This document shows positions 13,040 to 24,663 of a stretch of 64,000 bases of DNA, piece by piece. The stretch's first letter is position 1; each line of letters starts with the position of its first letter. The DNA lies in contig BJKQ01000002.1 of the NCBI GenBank assembly GCA_006538405.1, positions 2,976,001 through 3,040,000 of the forward strand, given 5' to 3'. The notes beneath the pieces are model-generated. The model made no database searches, was not told the origin of the DNA, and saw only the letters and a program-made list of their open reading frames with translations. This DNA is from Hansfordia pulvinata (taxonomy: Eukaryota; Ascomycota; Sordariomycetes; Xylariales). The position numbers were made by a program, and so were the translations under genes.

Positions 13040-13990
13040 TCACTTGTTGATCCAGGCCATATGGGGGGCGTTGATAGCGTCGTGGTACGACGGTGGGGCT
13101 TTCTCGTACAGCGAGTCGACGTCCGAGTCCGCGTCGTCGTCGTCGTCGTCCGAGGCCCCGTCGCCGCTCACGCTTGTAGCGTCGCTGTCATCATCGCTCT
13201 CGCTGTCGCTACCCTCCTCGTGATTCCGCTCAAGCACGTTGTTGGCCAGCTTGACGACCTGCACCAGCCCCCAGCGCGCGAAGTGCCGGTGCGCCTCGAC
13301 CAGGCGGGCGTCGGGCAAGGAGTGTTCGTCCCCCACGGCCGCCATGTGCGTAAACGCCGCCAGATTCCTGACGTCCATCCTCATCGCCCACCGGTTGATC
13401 CAGCGTATGATGTCGTCCTTGGTCTTGTGCCGCGCGCCCCAGGCCCGCACGAATGTGTACAGGTCGCCTAGCTTCTCCTTTTCCCGCACGTACCGCGCCA
13501 GCTTCTCCTCGCGCGACCCGCGCGTGAGAGCCAACCGCTTGTGCGAGTCATCGGCCAGCGCGTCGCCCATGTACTCCGTCGCGTCGTCCTCCGCCATGAA
13601 AAGCGTCACGTCGATCTTGAACCCCTCGTCCGTATCTTTCGGCTTGTACGGGACGTTTATCAGCTTGTGTTGGGCCGTGGCCCACTCGGCCGCATCTGGC
13701 GGATCGAATTCGTAAATCGCCTCGACCAGCAGGTTCAGCTGTGCCGCGAACTGGGCCACGGTCTTCGGCTTGATCTTTTTCGCCGACACGTCCTGGTACG
13801 TTTCCGCCAACTTTTTCGTCGCGAAGAGCTTGTAGTCGAACGATGCCCTCGGCTCGACTGCGGCGACGGTGGCGGGATGCCCCCGCGGCAGTGGTTGTGG
13901 GTGTGGTGGTGGTGTCCCCGTCGGCGTGGCCAGGACGGAGGAGCAAGCCAGCAGGGGCAGAGCTGCCGGCAACAAGTCCGTGAGCTTCAT
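13040..13990 (-). CDS. Secreted protein of unknown function with acidic tail
   Basis: A single-exon 316-aa frame. Residues 1-21 (MKLTDLLPAALPLLACSSVLA) form a clear signal peptide, followed by a Pro-rich linker (about 22-45) and a soluble region of about 200 residues rich in Lys, Arg, Asp and Ala. Near the C-terminus is a low-complexity acidic stretch (Asp/Ser/Glu-rich, roughly residues 255-293) and then a PPSY motif just before the end. The mature chain has no cysteine, so it is not a disulfide-stabilised effector of the usual kind. The leader upstream of the ATG at 13990 is A/G-rich, as in many fungal mRNAs. I do not recognise the family; a secreted or cell-surface role is inferred only from the signal peptide. 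No anchor or GPI signal is visible. Confidence 0.75.
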   Translation of the reverse strand: MKLTDLLPAALPLLACSSVLATPTGTPPPHPQPLPRGHPATVAAVEPRASFDYKLFATKKLAETYQDVSAKKIKPKTVAQFAAQLNLLVEAIYEFDPPDAAEWATAQHKLINVPYKPKDTDEGFKIDVTLFMAEDDATEYMGDALADDSHKRLALTRGSREEKLARYVREKEKLGDLYTFVRAWGARHKTKDDIIRWINRWAMRMDVRNLAAFTHMAAVGDEHSLPDARLVEAHRHFARWGLVQVVKLANNVLERNHEEGSDSESDDDSDATSVSGDGASDDDDDDADSDVDSLYEKAPPSYHDAINAPHMAWINK

Positions 13991-15256
13991 GCTTTATTGT
14001 CTCTTCTGCTCTTCTGTCTGTTTCTCTTTCTTCGTGGATAGTGGGCCGAAACTGATTTGGTGAGTTTCAGTCGGATATCGTTCGAAAGGCGAATCGACTG
14101 GAAACTCGAACAGTAGGGTATAGGCTTCGCCGAAAGAAAAGCACAGAACAAGAAGAAGAATGGAATTATGACTGACAAGCAGTACGAGCAAAGCTTCTGA
14201 ACAGTCGAAAGGGGATTGGGTAGGTGATCTGGAAAATTCCTGCTCGGCAGATGGGAGATGCCAGCCGTGTTAGCTCCCTTTATGTCTCTCGATGTTGCCA
14301 AACACATCAGCATGATTTTAAAATAGAAGAGATAGAGCACGGCTTCCCCCCATACTGCTACCTTTTTCGACCGGACCGCCTTGACACTAGGGTCCTGGGT
14401 TATCTCCGGACGACCGAGTACGTAACTCAATACTGCCTTCGTTCCCCCGCGCCCTGTCCCTCACGGAGATGTGTTTTCCTCGCGAGGCGATGGCGGGTTT
14501 TGCGGTGGTGATCGGCCACCTTCCGGGCGGGGAGACGTTGGTTGATGCTCCCCAGAAGGTGGAAGTCGGGGTTTGGCAGGGGGTTTCCACCACATCGGAA
14601 CCTTTGCAGGGGTGTTCGCGTTATCCACCGCATCCCAAGGCAACACTCGGTTAAGCAGGAGCCTAGCTCGGCCTCACACCTAAAGAAAGAAATATCTTGC
14701 CTCCCATCAATAGAAAAAGTCCGAGGCGGCGCACCGGCGTAGCAATGCAACACCAAATTCCAGACTCTTGTCGGGCTCTATGGTATCCTCACACATATAT
14801 TTCAGGCAACTTGCACGTGCCCGGCCTGACTGAAAGAAGATTACCCTCGAAATCAAGGCCATAACACCTGATCGTTTGGGATGCCGAGAAAACAGCTTAC
14901 CTGGACCTGAATGATTGAACTGCTCTTCACATACGAGCAGGGTATAAAAAAAGTTCCAACCCAGCATCCAAGTCGATGGCGATGCTCAAGAGCCACTTTG
15001 AGTTCGTCGCTCTTACGGCCGACTATGGCCGACCTGGGCGACGATGAGCCGCCTCCCGTACAATTCGCCGCCACCAGACATTTCGGACAACCGGGGAGTC
15101 ATGCGGAAGGCAAGTCGTGACGATCTCATCTATTGGCCTCTTTCCCAACCACCATCTAAAAATATGAGTATCGTGCAACGTTCATCCGGGCCACCGAAGT
15201 TAAGGCCTTGATGGTCATGGAGACTCCTCTAAATACCAAGTTTTCCTTGGCGGGCC
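13991..15256. other. Intergenic between two minus-strand genes
   Basis: This holds the 5' region of the secreted-protein gene and the 3' flank of the acetoacetyl-CoA synthetase gene. No coding frame, RNA gene or repeat worth calling was seen. Confidence 0.6.
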
Positions 15257-17598
15257 TCAGTCGTGCGTTGCCGCCCAATGCTTGAACCACTCCAGTGCCT
15301 CTGGGTTGGCGACGCTGGCGTTGGTCTTGACATTTAGGCCCGAGAGTATCTGCTTGACAGCCACCTCGATCCTGACGAAAAGCAATACGTTAGCAATGCC
15401 TTTTGACTTCGGTTCATGTGAGAGCCACGTAATGATATGATATAACGGGGTTATGAACAAGGGTATGACTGCATTGCTTGGGGAGCAAAGAGAGGGCACA
15501 TACTTCTTGCCGTTGCTGGTTTTCGGAATCCCGCCACTGCACTCCTCGACGATGGCTGGGACGTGACGGGGGCTGAGGTCGCGTCGAACGGCGGCGCGCA
15601 TTCGGGCCCGCAGATCGTCAGTGAAGGAGCAACCCGGGCGCATGACGATGAACAAACACACAGCCTCGTCGCGATCCCCTTCTCGCCGGCGGCCAACGCA
15701 AACGGCATCCTCGACCTCGGCCGCGAATTCGCGGGTGAGCACGTTATAGATCTCCGCGCTACCGAAACGCACGCCCGCTGGTTTGAGCACGCCATCCGAT
15801 CGCCCCAGCATCGTCAGCCCCCCTGTCGCCGTGTCGATGCGCACAAAGTCCCCGTGGTGCCAAATCGGACCACCAGCGGGACCGCGGCCGGCGGAGAAGC
15901 GCTCAAAATAACTGGAGCGGTATCGAGCGTCGCCGCCGGGGCCCCAGAAGGTAAGCGGCTGGCAGGGAAAGGGCTGTGTGCAGACGAGTTCGCCATCCTC
16001 GCCGGGCGTGGGCTCACCAGTGGCGCCGTCCACCACGCCTATGGCCATGCCCAGCCCTGCGCACTGGATCTCACCTACGTATACGGGCAGCAGCGGGCAC
16101 GGAGCGCCAAAGAGAGAGATGATATCGGTCCCACCCGTGATGGAGGCCAGGTTGATGTGCGCGGGGAATGCCTCGTAGACAAAGGAGAACGTGCTGGGTG
16201 GCAGAGGCGAGGCTGTCGAGTATATAGCCTGGAGACGCGAAAGGTCCAGGCTCTTCTTAGGGTGGACATCGTTGGCTTCGAGAGTTGTGAGATAGGCAGC
16301 CGACGTCCCGAAGTGTGTTACCTGCAGCGAGGAGAGAAGCCGCGGGAGAGAGAGAAACCCATGTGGCTTGAACGGTGAGCCAGAATACAGCACCAGCGTC
16401 GTGCCGCAAGCGAGGGCCGATATGCTCCAGTGCCACATCATCCACGATGTTGTGGTATAATAAAGCATTCGCGAAGACGCGTCCATGGAGCAGTGCAAGA
16501 AGTGCTCCTTCTTATGCTGTATCAGGGTTCCCAATGCTGTGTGGACGATGGCCTTTGGCAGGCCTGTAGTGCCGCTGGAGTACAATACATAGAGAGGGTG
16601 AGAAGGGGCCAGTTGCTCGAATTTGAGCTGATCACCCGACGCGCTTTGCCAGTATCAGTAGAGCGTTCTGGGCTTGGGAGGGAGGGAGGGTCATGTGCGT
16701 GGGGAGATACCTTTGAAGATAGCTTTGATATTCCTCAGCGACAACGCCCTTCGAAACCAATCCCTCCAAGTCCAGGCCACTTTCGATGTTTCTGATGACG
16801 ATGACTGTCTCGAGGCCCTTGCTGGCGAGAGCCGTGACAATGTCGGATGTCTTGTCCGTGCTGGACCACGGCTTGCCGTTGTAGACGGTCCCGTTATCAG
16901 CAAAGAGAATCTTGGGGCTGATCTGCTCGAGGCGGTCAAGGACCGCGCTGACACCAGAATCTGGGCTTATGCCAGTCCAGACGGCGCCAACAGCGGCGGC
17001 TGACAGCATAGCAACTAGAGCCTCGACATGATTGGAAACGAAGCCTGCCACCACGTCGTTAGGGCGCAGGCCGGACGCCCGCAGCCTGTTGGAGCATCGC
17101 CGCACAGCCTCACGAAGCTCGGCCCAGGTGGTGGACACGAGGTGTCCCTCGACCTCTGTCGCCGTGATAACGGCAGTGGCAGCCCCGTCGACTGGTTGCG
17201 GGCTAGGGTACAAGAGATTCTCGGCAAAGTTCAAAAGAGATCCGGAGAAGAAGTCGGGCCTGGGGAACATGGGCGCATTGTCGGGAAGTACCTGGATCCT
17301 GTCAGCCTGGAGCCCACCGGCGCGGGCGCGGAACTGAGGGGTTGATGGCTTGTAAGTGAGGCAGGTAGCGGACCCCACCTACCTGGGAGTACGGGCGGGA
17401 CGAGCGAATGGCGCAGAAGTGCCAGACGTCGGCCCAGAAATCCGCAACGTGCTCGATGGACCAGCGGTAGAGGCCTGGGTAGTCGCTGATGTCGAGACCG
17501 TGCTTGTGGCAGACATGGAGTAGGAAGCGGTGCATCTGAGTGGACTGGGGGTTGGCATGGCGCCACAGCTCGGCGGGCGGAGGCTTGGATTCGTCCAT
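15257..17598 (-). CDS. aacs: Acetoacetyl-CoA synthetase
   Basis: Four exons: 17598-17383, 17291-16711, 16643-15504, 15371-15257, with GT-AG introns of 91, 67 and 132 nt. The joined product is 683 aa, normal for the family. The N-terminal ACAS_N-type region includes DYPGLYRWSIEHVADFW, then the adenylate-forming core: P-loop motif YSSGTTGLPK at residues 287-296, ITGGTDIISLFG in the mid-region, the HHGDFVRID and GRSDGVLKPAGVRFGSAEIY hinge motifs, and the C-terminal PKTSNGKK motif with the catalytic lysine at about 645. The family (EC 6.2.1.16) activates acetoacetate with ATP and CoA in the cytosol, allowing use of acetoacetate from leucine or ketone-body breakdown for lipid or sterol synthesis. 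Related acetyl-CoA synthetases are excluded by the N-terminal region and the WMMWHW motif typical of AACS. No defect was seen. Confidence 0.93.
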
Positions 17599-20500
17599 GG
17601 TGATCGGTCAGGCCAGGGGTGGCAGGCTGCCCAGCGCGGCACGTGAGACGGATGACTGGACTCGGCGGTGCGTGAAGGGTGTAGATGGCGGTGCTCCGAG
17701 GTCGAAGCGGAGGGCGGTTGCAACGCCGTCCAGGGCAGACGAGGCCGAGGACGGGTGTCCCGCGTGCACGCCCGCGCGCTTCCCCGCGGGGGATCCCGAC
17801 AGAAGCCGAAGTGGAGCTGGGGCCTCGGAGACGAAGCAAGCACGCAGGCCAGTATTCTCGGGAATTCGGAGCAACGCAGGCGTGTGATAGGCTGGGCTCA
17901 GGGCGGTTTCAAGGTTGCAGTACGAGTATCGGCCGGCAGCACAGCCCTGGACATGCCTGCCGGTCTTGTCGAGTATGGTGAACCGTCGAGGTTGATACTT
18001 TGTGCACAGACAAGACCCGACTGGAGCGGACTGTCGATAAAGCCGGTCAATTTCGCGAGCCGCCAAAGTTGACAGCATGCCAACCTTGGGAGAGATCCGG
18101 GACAAGGTCAGTAAGGTACACATTAGACACCAGGTGGTAGCTACCAATTTACTGTGGGTGGCCCTGTGAATTGTGCAACCGGGCAGAAGCCAGGCAGGTG
18201 CTATCGACAGTCCCGTCAGGTCCAGGTGTTCGAGTTGAGGCAGCTTCACATGGCATACCCGCTCCTCCTGCCTTTGACTGCCAACTTCAGGTGTGCAGGT
18301 AGGTACCTGGTATACTTGCACGAGGAGGTACAAAACCTACACCCTCACCTTTTTACAGCGCCGCGGGACATAGCAGTCAGGTCCATATACCCTGGCGATG
18401 CTGTCACACAAGGTCGCGCTGCTGTCAGCCTTGGAACGGCTGCAGAAGTTCGAGGCAGGCGCGTCTCATCAGCGGGGCTTTCTGGCAGCTGGCACAAGGT
18501 ACGAGTAAGTTTCCGTCGCGATGCATCCATTGATGCCCGGGCCCGGGGCAGACACGACCTGAACGGGATAGCTCGTTAAGGACCTGACAGTGCCGCAACG
18601 GACAGACGACCGACTTTACCTATCGTCCTGTCCGCACATCTAGGTACTCTTATCCAATGGCTTCAGACATTGTTGATGAATTCATCAGGTTCGCGCTCAG
18701 CAATCGCAAAATCGATGCCTCTAGTGTACGGATAACCGTAGACCAGACCAGACATACCCGATATGCTGGAAATAAAGTATACGAATGCCTCAACGTACCT
18801 ACGTGGATGTACGACATACTACGCTCGAGGCAGTGGTGAGTCGCCAGGTGCCCACGTGCCGACTCGCCAACGCAGATAGCAAATAACGGTTGGGCACGAG
18901 CCACGCATCCATGACCACTCCTCCCCCTCCCCGACCCGGCACTCTTTGCAAGCTTTGACGGGGAAACAGCATTCGCTGTTACTGGTAACCCTGGTACCTG
19001 GGCACAGGTGTCCGTACGGAGTAATAATAAACAGGAGCAATCAATCTCACGACCCGGTACACCGCGGCACGGTCAGTATTACTGAATACCATCCCGGATA
19101 TCGAAGCGTGCGAAGGAATCGACGATCCTAGGCAGCATCCACAAAGCAAGCATATCCATGCAAGGGGCAGCATTCTATTTGCTGCTTCAAGCACGAGCAC
19201 TCGTACAGCTTCGCCCCCTACGAGACGAGACGAGTGCCTTGTACGAGTAGGTGTGTGGGAGAACCCGTGCGAGCGGGTAATTGCAATTGTGCGGGCTTGG
19301 ACAGAGCACGGAGTTACGGCAACACGAATTGCGATTGAACAAAGTCGACTGGTCAATCAAGCCTCCTGAGTGGGCTCTCCATGCACCATCGCAATCTGCG
19401 AGCCGAGCCCCACAGGCCCAAAGTCACACAAGCGCAAGGCGGCAGCACTGGGAAAGCACGAGCAGCACTCGTGGGAGTACCATCGAGCTGTACGGTGCGC
19501 TCACAGCGGCGTGAGCGGATAGCATGCGGTGGGCGGGCGGGTTGCGGTCGGGCGGCGAACGCGAGCGCACGATGGACGACGGCTCGCGGGTTCGCGCATT
19601 CGCCGGGCTCGGCGCCAGGCCTCATCAGACTGTCGGGTCTTTGCAGCCTCCCGCAAACCCGACCGCGCCAAATGTTGCCTGGCGTGCGCGCGCACGATGG
19701 CCCCCGAAAGCACAGCATTTTCGCGGGGCGTCAATGGGCGCATCCAGCCTCGACAGGAACCTCGAGGCTGGACAGGGCTGCTCAAGGTTAGCAATAAACA
19801 ACACCAATTGCGTCTGTGCAACCTGCCCGGCATGCATACTCATCAGTCTGATCCTAAAAACAAGAAAAGAAGCCGTCTGGTATTGAGGCTTGTCATTGTG
19901 TGCAAGGACAAGCTGTGCTCCGTGGCACAGAGCCGAGCCCGAGCAGGAGAAAGTCGCGCACAATGGAACGGCGATGAGGGCGCTCGCAAACCCTGGTGCC
20001 CCTGCTCCGCGCAAGTCAACCGCAAACAGAAGTGAGCTATCCCCAGCTGCTAGGCTGGTTTCCAGGTTGATGAAAAAATGGGGACAGCAATTTGGCCATG
20101 GCTCGTTCGCCTGAGAGTTGAGGGGGGCCACCGGCCGCACTTGGAAGGGACCCACGAAGCCCATGTGCCCATGTTGGCCGGGAAGATGCCTGCCAGGGGC
20201 GCTATCGTGAGCTACCCAGCAGAAAAAGGACGGAGACCAGCTGTTAGCCTCGCGACCGCGGCAAGAATAAAATTGCACCTTGGCCGCCGCACAGCCGACG
20301 AGGCCGCGAGCAGGCGCGCCAAGGCATAAAGTCAACGGGGCATTTCTCAGAGTGATGAGGCGCTCTCTGCGACGGCCCATTTCTGCCTGAACATGGGGAA
20401 CCCTCAGCACAGCCCGCGCCGCGAGCACAACCCTGTCGGGGAATAACGAGCCCAGGTGTCTTAGAGAGTGCCATGACGTATTGCTGGCAGCCACTTTGAG

Positions 20501-22693
20501 CTGAAACGGGGCCGCCCGAGAGGGGGCGGCGGCGGCGGGACGGTACTTGCTTGCTGGGAGGGCGGGTGGGCGGGTACTCGGCGCGGGCTGAATCAATCCT
20601 TTGGATTGTTTGGATGACCGATGGTGACGATGCATGCCCAGACGATTGGGATTGGGGCGAAGCAGGGACGCGCAGAGAGGCGGTACACCAGCCAGCCAGC
20701 CAGCACTGCCAGGCTGGGGCCCGCGCGTATTCGATCCGGACATCACTCATCAGCTTCTGGTGTTCGATCGGGGTCGGGTGGACGACACCCATTGCGTAGG
20801 CAGGCGAGGCTGTGATCGAGCTGATGAGTCGTCGAGCCGAGCAGGAGAGGCGCGACGGCGGCGTACGACTGACTGACTGACCAGGGACGCCTCCCTGGTC
20901 GCGCTCGGTTCGTCAGCAAATGCCGCCCCGCAGAACCGGAAAAGGTGATGGCTCGAAAGGCAGATTCATGGGGTCTGATGCATGGCAGATGGTAAATGGC
21001 CGATGGCCGATGGGCGACTTTTTGGACGAGGCAAGCCAAGCGCAGGGAGGGAGGGAGGGACGGCCAAGCAGAGCGCCGCCGCCAAACGACTAAAACTAGC
21101 TCACCAGTAGTCGCCAGCATGCCGCCCGCACGCCCGTCGCAGCCGCCCCGATCCGGCGGCAGGAACTAGGAACCAGGAGCTACCTAGGAACGGGTTCGAC
21201 GGGCTGACGGGCTGACGGGTTGGTGAAGGCGGGTTGGGCAATGTGGTTGTTGATGGTGGGTGGTGTCATTCTGGTCGGGCACGTCAGGGCCCTGGTACTC
21301 TTGAGTGTGGGAAGCATTGATGAATCCCGCCTGCCTCAAGGTGTAACGGGCGGATCAGACGGGAGGAGCTGCAGCAACGCAAAAATCTCCATGATTTGCG
21401 TCGATAGGCCGCCTCTTGGGACGAATCGGCACGCAGGGAGCAGAGCCAGGGGTCCCCACCGGGTCGCGCCGCGAATTAGGTACATATACGAGTACTGTCG
21501 CCTCTCGTACCTCTCGTACCGGGAACACTGATGTGATCTGGAAGTAGCCGCAGCCGTCCTGACAAGTATCTCTACGAAAAAGACCAGCTCTCGTACCCGT
21601 CCGTGACCCATACGAGTTGTGCCGTCCAGCGAACTGCTGGCGGGCTTGGGTGCCCGGCGACTATTTGTGCCCCAATGACTGCTTCATAAGCAGCCGCGCC
21701 AGATGTACCGAGTACGGCTGATGCACATCTAGCGTACTTCGCTGCCCCATGGGCACGAGCACCCCCTTCGCAGGTTCCCATGGGTGTCGTCCGTTCTTGT
21801 ACTCGCGCCTCGACTGGATGGACTCGGGCCTGGGTCTGTTTAATTTCACCATCCATTAAACCCTTTCGCCGGCCGCCCTCTCTCCCTCTCCCCCTTCCCG
21901 CACATCCCGTCTCCTTCGCAACCTCGCCGCCGCCGCCTGGTGATTGTTTGTGCCGCTCTGGCCTGGCCTGGCTCTCACGACGTTGCTCACTCCTTACCAC
22001 CTGCACTCCCACTAAAACCTAATCGCCTGTCTGCTGCCATCCCGTCTTCCCGGCCTTGCCGTCGTCGCCCTCGGCCTAGCACGCAACAGCAGGAACTCGC
22101 TTTCCTACCACGTTCCTTTCCAATCGCCACCTTCGCCCGCCAACTACGTCCGACATCCAGTCTGAGCCGAGCCCCAGCAATCAAACAAGCACACCGGCGC
22201 CGACAAGAGCTTGCGTAGTTTCGCAAAGCTCCGACTTGGTGGTAGAGTCGTTACCTGCCGATTTGGGACCGAATTCCACAGGTTAGTCTCGACGGCCGAT
22301 TTCCTCGATTGCGCCATCCACGCTCCTCTTCAGCCCACGTTGTTGTACTGTGCTGCAGTTCAGCCTCTGCTCCTGCCGTACGCTGCGCTGCGAGCGCTTT
22401 GGCTGTTACGCCAGGCTGTGGTGCTGCCTGCCTTGAATCCCTCTGCCGGCGCACGGGCACCTCGTCAACTCGACCACCAGCAGTTGTGCGGGAACAGTCG
22501 GCTGCAAACCCAACTCCTAGACTCAACATATTCGCGACCTCCAGCGCCCGCATATCGTCAACTGGATCTCATTTGCTAACAGCTTCCCTTCAGACTGCGC
22601 ATACCCAATTGCCTCGTCTCGAGCCCTGGGCATACCCGGACCTAAACGAACTCAACACCTGCAACAGCTCACACCCTCTCAACGCCTATAGAC
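17599..22693. other. Divergent intergenic region (5.1 kb)
   Basis: This lies between the starts of the acetoacetyl-CoA synthetase (minus) and LCB2 (plus) genes. The last ~850 bases before LCB2 are pyrimidine-rich and look like promoter plus long 5' leader. The middle is GC-rich with occasional TACGAGTA words (17921, 19242, 21487) and small CAGC and GACT repeats near 20690 and 20870. A minus-strand open frame of 373 codons (20746-19625) has no recognisable domain and is judged chance in GC-rich DNA. Confidence 0.55.
21860..22690 (+). promoter_or_regulatory. CT-rich promoter and leader of LCB2
   Basis: The stretch opens with pyrimidine tracts (CCCTCTCTCCCTCTCCCCC near 21878) and continues C/T/A-rich with few G runs up to the LCB2 ATG, as is typical of fungal core promoters and 5' leaders of well-expressed genes. 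A TTAAACCCTTT stretch lies just upstream near 21857. The transcription start cannot be fixed from sequence, and a leader intron is possible. Confidence 0.4.
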
Positions 22694-24663
22694 ATGCCGC
22701 GCAGAATCGGCATCCCCTTCACCAACTCCGCCACCATGTCCCAGCCCGAGAAGGCGGGCGAGAGACGACCCTCTCAAGTCCGCGGCAACCGTCTCAGCCA
22801 GTTCTTCTCTGCCGCCCCCAAGCCCAAGGAGCAGACTGCCCAGCAAACCCTCATGGCTGCCTCCACCTCTTCTGGCTCCAGCTTCGGCCTGCCCTCCATC
22901 TCGCTGACTGGCTCTACCCAGCCCGACGAGGCTGCCACCACTCTGTACCAGCCATCCTCGGAAGACGTTTCCACTCGCAAGCGCTTCGATGCCCAGTTTG
23001 GACCCCTGGTCGACTCCAGCCACAGATACGTGAGCAAGCACCACGGCGAGCCGCTCCAAGCTCCTGTCGAGGACGAGCCCCCGTACTACTACGTCCTTAC
23101 CACCTACATCAGCTACCTGCTCCTGATTGCCCTCGGCCACATCCGCGACTTCTTCGGCAAGCGCTTCAGCAAGAAGCACACGTATCAGACCATCAAGCCT
23201 ATCAACGGATACGCGCCGTTGACCGACGACTTTGACAGCTTCTACACCCGTCGCCTCAAGATGAGAATTGACGATGTCTTTGCGAGAACCACCACTGGTG
23301 TCCCCGGTCGCTTTATCAACCTGATGGACCGTGTCTCGGAGAACTTCAACGCCACCTACCGTTACACTGGTGGCACCACGGAAACCCTGAACGTCAGCTC
23401 TTACAACTACCTCGGCTTCGCGCAGTCTGAAGGCCCCTGTGCCAACGCGGTCGAGGAGTGTGTACGCAAGTACGGTCTGAGTGCCTGCAGCCCTCGCGCG
23501 GAGGCTGGCACCAGTGACTTGGTCAACGAGGTCGAGAAGGAGATTGCCGAATTTGTCGGCAAGCCCTCTGCCATGGTTTTCTCAATGGGTTTCGTCACCA
23601 ACTCCAGCACATTCCCGGCTATCGTCTCGAAGGGTTGCCTCATCATCTCCGATGAACTCAACCACGCCTCCATCCGCATTGGCTCTCGTCTCTCTGGCGC
23701 CGTCATCCGCTCCTTCAAGCACAACGACATGATGGATCTCGAGAAGCGTCTTCGTGAAGCCATTGCTCAGGGCCAGCCGCGCACCCACCGCCCCTGGAAG
23801 AAGATCCTCGTTGCTGTCGAGGGTCTGTACTCCATGGAGGGCACCATGTGTGATCTTCCCGGCATTCTGAACCTCAAGGACACCTACAAGTTCCACCTGT
23901 ACATCGACGAAGCCCACAGTGTCGGCGCTCTTGGCCCCAACGGCCGCGGTGTCTGTGACTACTTTGGCATTGACCCCGGCCGCGTCGACATCCTCATGGG
24001 TACCCTGACCAAGTCTTTTGGTGCCAACGGAGGATACATTGCTGCCGAGCCGGAGATCATTGACAAGCTGAGGAGCACCAACACTGCCACTATGCTTGGC
24101 GAGTCACCCACCCCCGCCGTTCTGATGCAGATCCTTGCCTCCCTTAAGATGATTACTGGCGAGCTGGCCCCTGGCCAGGGTGAGGAGCGTCTCCAAAGGA
24201 TCGCTTTCAACTCTCGCTACCTTCGCCTCGGACTCAAGCGTCTCGGTCTCATCACTTACGGCCACGATGACTCCCTATCATCCCCGTCGCCTTGTTCAAC
24301 CCCGCCAAGATCCCCGCCTTCAGCCACGAAATGCTCAAGCGCAAGATTTCGGTGGTCGTGGTCGGATACCCCGCAACGCCTCTCATCACTTCGCGTGCCC
24401 GTTTCTGCGTCTCGGCTGCCCACAACAAGGATGACATGGACAGACTTTTGGCGGCCTGTGACGAGATCGGCGACATCTTGCAGCTCAAGTTCTCCACTGG
24501 CATTGCCGGCGGTCTCAAGCCTCTTCCTGCCGGTGTCACGCCCGAGAACGAGCACGCTTGGCGCAAGGCCAACAACTTGGAAGGTGTCATCGAGCCCCCT
24601 CGTTGGGCGCTCGAGGACGTCATTGCGCACGGTGCCGCCGATGCCAAGATTCGCCTCCGGTAG
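22694..24663 (+). CDS. lcb2: Serine palmitoyltransferase subunit 2, with apparent frameshift
   Basis: Intronless. The product is the catalytic LCB2 subunit of serine palmitoyltransferase, which condenses serine and palmitoyl-CoA in the ER as the first step of sphingolipid synthesis. Visible features are a membrane segment ([20 protein letters not shown], around residues 136-155), the alpha-oxoamine synthase fold with YNYLGFA, the [13 protein letters not shown] region, the [16 protein letters not shown] motif and the PLP-lysine motif [12 protein letters not shown] (Lys about 440). The frame is broken at about 24271-24275: a CCC run stands where homologues need CCCC. Upstream coding is in the frame of 22694; the conserved remainder ends at 24663 in the frame of 24292. 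One missing C joins them into about 656 aa, a normal length. Read literally, the last ~130 residues are replaced. A second in-frame ATG at 22736 has a better context (GCCACCATGT). The gene is essential in yeast, so an assembly error is likelier than a pseudogene. Confidence 0.93.

Noticed and set aside
19625..20746. Minus-strand open frame of 373 codons in the LCB2 upstream region
   Set aside because: No recognisable domain, no signal peptide, irregular composition; long chance frames are expected in GC-rich DNA.
24271..24275. Programmed -1 frameshifting in LCB2
   Set aside because: No slippery heptamer is present, such recoding is not known for this gene, and the same defect occurs in three other genes here.
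24251..24300. An intron explaining the LCB2 frame change
   Set aside because: No GT-AG pair of usable length fits between the two conserved parts; a missing C explains it exactly.
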